This document shows, one piece after another, positions 32,041 through 33,293 of a stretch of DNA of 33,293 nucleotides. The notes beneath the pieces were generated by a model that worked only from the letters and a program-made list of their open reading frames with translations, was not told the origin of the DNA and made no database searches. Source of the DNA: an uncultured Pirellula sp. (lineage in GTDB: Bacteria; Planctomycetota; Planctomycetia; Pirellulales; Pirellulaceae); contig CAIYZV010000351.1 of NCBI GenBank assembly GCA_903930765.1, positions 1 to 33,293 of the forward strand, written 5' to 3'. Made by a program: the position numbers and the translations under genes. Every line of letters begins with the position of its first letter. Position 1 is the stretch's first letter.

Positions 32041-32214
32041 ATCTTTGTCGGTGAATTGCCGTCGCATTTTGGGGCATCGCTACCATTAGATAACACGACC
32101 CATGAATGGAGGTACGTTGGGCGACGGCATCAACCATAACCGCAACCAACGCAACCAAGCATCGGTGGTATTGCAATTGGCATCATGTCTCACACTCCAG
32201 ACAGAGCGATCGCA

Positions 32215-32253
32215 CGACTCATCCCTCCGACTCATCCCCCCGACTCATCCCTC
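32215..32253. repeat. Three 13-bp tandem copies
   Basis: CGACTCATCCCTC, CGACTCATCCCCC and CGACTCATCCCTC lie head to tail, with one mismatch, in the 281-bp gap between the WD40 gene and the esterase-like gene. The rest of the gap shows no gene or clear terminator. Confidence 0.95.
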
Positions 32254-32321
32254 CGTCGCTCCTCCCTCGCTAAAATGCAACCCCGGATTTCGACCCTATG
32301 CCTCCCCATTTCGAGGATCAC

Positions 32322-33293
32322 ATGAAACCATGGCCACTTCACCTCGCATTGATTCTCCTAGGCTGCCATGGAACGTTTGGCATGGCACAGTCCAAAGCCG
32401 AACCAGCCCATATCGAAGTCGTTCAACCGCTACGACACCAGGTCTTCCAACGACGCTTTGATGTCCCACAGCTGAGCCATCCTCATCATCCCGGAGGGCC
32501 TGCGAAAGGTTTTGCCGAAGTCGATTGCGTATTGATGCTGGAACACAATAGCGAACACAACATCCAGTTCCGGATTCGACAGTCGCTCGACGAGCCCCTC
32601 AATGAGATCCCTTGGAAACAAGCGTTCGCGTTGCCCTCGTCCGTTGACGGATCGAAGAGTATGAAAACGCGAACCACGATCGCTGTGCCGGCGGGTGGTT
32701 GGTACACCGTCGAGTTTCGTGTGATGCTCGATGGAGAGCTCGCCGGCCAAGCGACCACCGAACCGTTCGGTGTCGGCGAGGTTTTCCTCGTCGCGGGCCA
32801 GAGCTATGCGACCAACTGCAATGATGAGAGGATGCAGGTTCAGGACCCGAAAGCTCGCGTGGTCGCCTATGATCCCGCCCCAAAAGATATCAACCCAAAA
32901 GCATGGATAACTGCGAACGATCCTCAACCCACCGGAGACCAGAGCGATGGAGGATCGATTTGGCCTGTGCTCGGCGATCTGCTGGTCAACTGCTACGACG
33001 TTCCGATCGGCTTGGTGAATGTAGCGGTCGGAGCGACCTCCACCAGCCAATGGAAAACCGACGGTCAACTCTTTCAGCGGCTGATCGAGGCTGGCCGACA
33101 GATCAAGGATTTTCGCGCCGTGCTCTGGCAACAAGGGGAATCCGACGTTCTGGAGAAAACGTCGACGGCGACGTATGTCGAGCGGCTCGTCGAGATGCGG
33201 TCGCAGGCGAACCGAGCATGGGACGCGCAGCGGCCGTGGATGCTCGCGAAATCGACGCTGCATCCCACTGTCTACAACGATCCGATCGGCGAA
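32322..33293 (+). CDS. Secreted SGNH / sialate O-acetylesterase-like protein, partial
   Basis: An open frame of 324 codons runs to the window end without a stop, so the 3' part is missing. The N terminus MKPWPLHLALILLGCHG is a signal peptide; cleavage near GMA-Q is likely, although LLGC could be a poor lipobox. After a ~140-residue beta-rich part come SGNH-hydrolase (SASA/DUF303-like) blocks: FLVAGQSYATN with the candidate nucleophile Ser in GQS, VAVGATSTSQW, and LWQQGESD. Carbohydrate O-acetyl ester cleavage outside the cytoplasm is the usual family role; the substrate here is unknown. The ATG at 32322 follows GAGG (32313-32316) at 5-nt spacing. A 277-codon minus-strand frame over the same bases has no recognisable features and is rejected. 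Confidence 0.88.
   Translation, partial: MKPWPLHLALILLGCHGTFGMAQSKAEPAHIEVVQPLRHQVFQRRFDVPQLSHPHHPGGPAKGFAEVDCVLMLEHNSEHNIQFRIRQSLDEPLNEIPWKQAFALPSSVDGSKSMKTRTTIAVPAGGWYTVEFRVMLDGELAGQATTEPFGVGEVFLVAGQSYATNCNDERMQVQDPKARVVAYDPAPKDINPKAWITANDPQPTGDQSDGGSIWPVLGDLLVNCYDVPIGLVNVAVGATSTSQWKTDGQLFQRLIEAGRQIKDFRAVLWQQGESDVLEKTSTATYVERLVEMRSQANRAWDAQRPWMLAKSTLHPTVYNDPIGE

Noticed and set aside
32430-33263. A 277-codon minus-strand frame at the right end
   Set aside because: The plus strand over the same bases encodes SGNH-hydrolase blocks (GQSYATN, WQQGESD) in a frame that simply runs off the window.

Overview
The window looks like chromosome of a planctomycete, most likely of the Pirellulaceae (Rhodopirellula/Blastopirellula type). 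The reasons are a PVC-type haem-binding dehydrogenase with a C-terminal cytochrome c, a DUF1549/DUF1553 - DUF1501 - WD40 gene set, an MfnB-type formylfuran synthase in a bacterium, a BON protein with a Pro/Tyr-rich tail, and many genes with weak Shine-Dalgarno (SD) sites or GTG/TTG starts. I see no rRNA, tRNA, transposase, phage gene or CRISPR array. The identification rests on gene content only.

Layout. 1-5.8 kb: pyrF and a secreted YdjY-domain protein on the minus strand, a 661-residue protein of unknown function and an SRAP (YedK/HMCES) DNA-crosslink protein on plus, and a small unknown minus-strand gene. 5.9-10.3 kb: a clear sigma70-type promoter, a giant Tex-like S1 protein with acidic linkers and an RGG tail, and a small companion gene. 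10.4-12.7 kb: a dihydroorotase homologue that has lost most active-site residues, and ybeY, both minus. 13.1-14.2 kb: an exported two-BON-domain protein with a long leader, ending at a terminator shared with the convergent operon. 14.3-20.5 kb: a minus-strand operon of an HTH-EIIA(Ntr)-like protein, a planctomycete-type unknown with a receiver-like C terminus, and a 1463-residue ceramidase-like/PVC dehydrogenase/cytochrome c fusion. 20.6-23.0 kb: a Tat-exported sugar phosphate isomerase/epimerase, a strong terminator, then recA. 23.3-25.5 kb: RNase D and mfnB transcribed divergently from a 63-bp gap. 25.6-32.0 kb: two small unknown genes, then DUF1549/DUF1553 (with a ~400-residue coiled-coil insertion), DUF1501 and a WD40 protein whose start overlaps the DUF1501 stop. 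32.3 kb to the end: the first 324 codons of a secreted SGNH/sialate O-acetylesterase-like protein, cut by the window edge.

How the genes work together. The window mixes housekeeping genes (pyrF, ybeY, recA, rnd) with exported oxidoreductase and polymer-degradation modules typical of planctomycetes. The most informative unusual points are the degenerate dihydroorotase; the ceramidase/dehydrogenase fusion behind two regulator-like genes; the coiled-coil insertion splitting DUF1553; the RGG-tailed Tex protein; and a window-wide habit of short tandem arrays with a unit of 13-17 bp (exactly 15 bp whenever inside genes), which looks like one recurrent mutational process.
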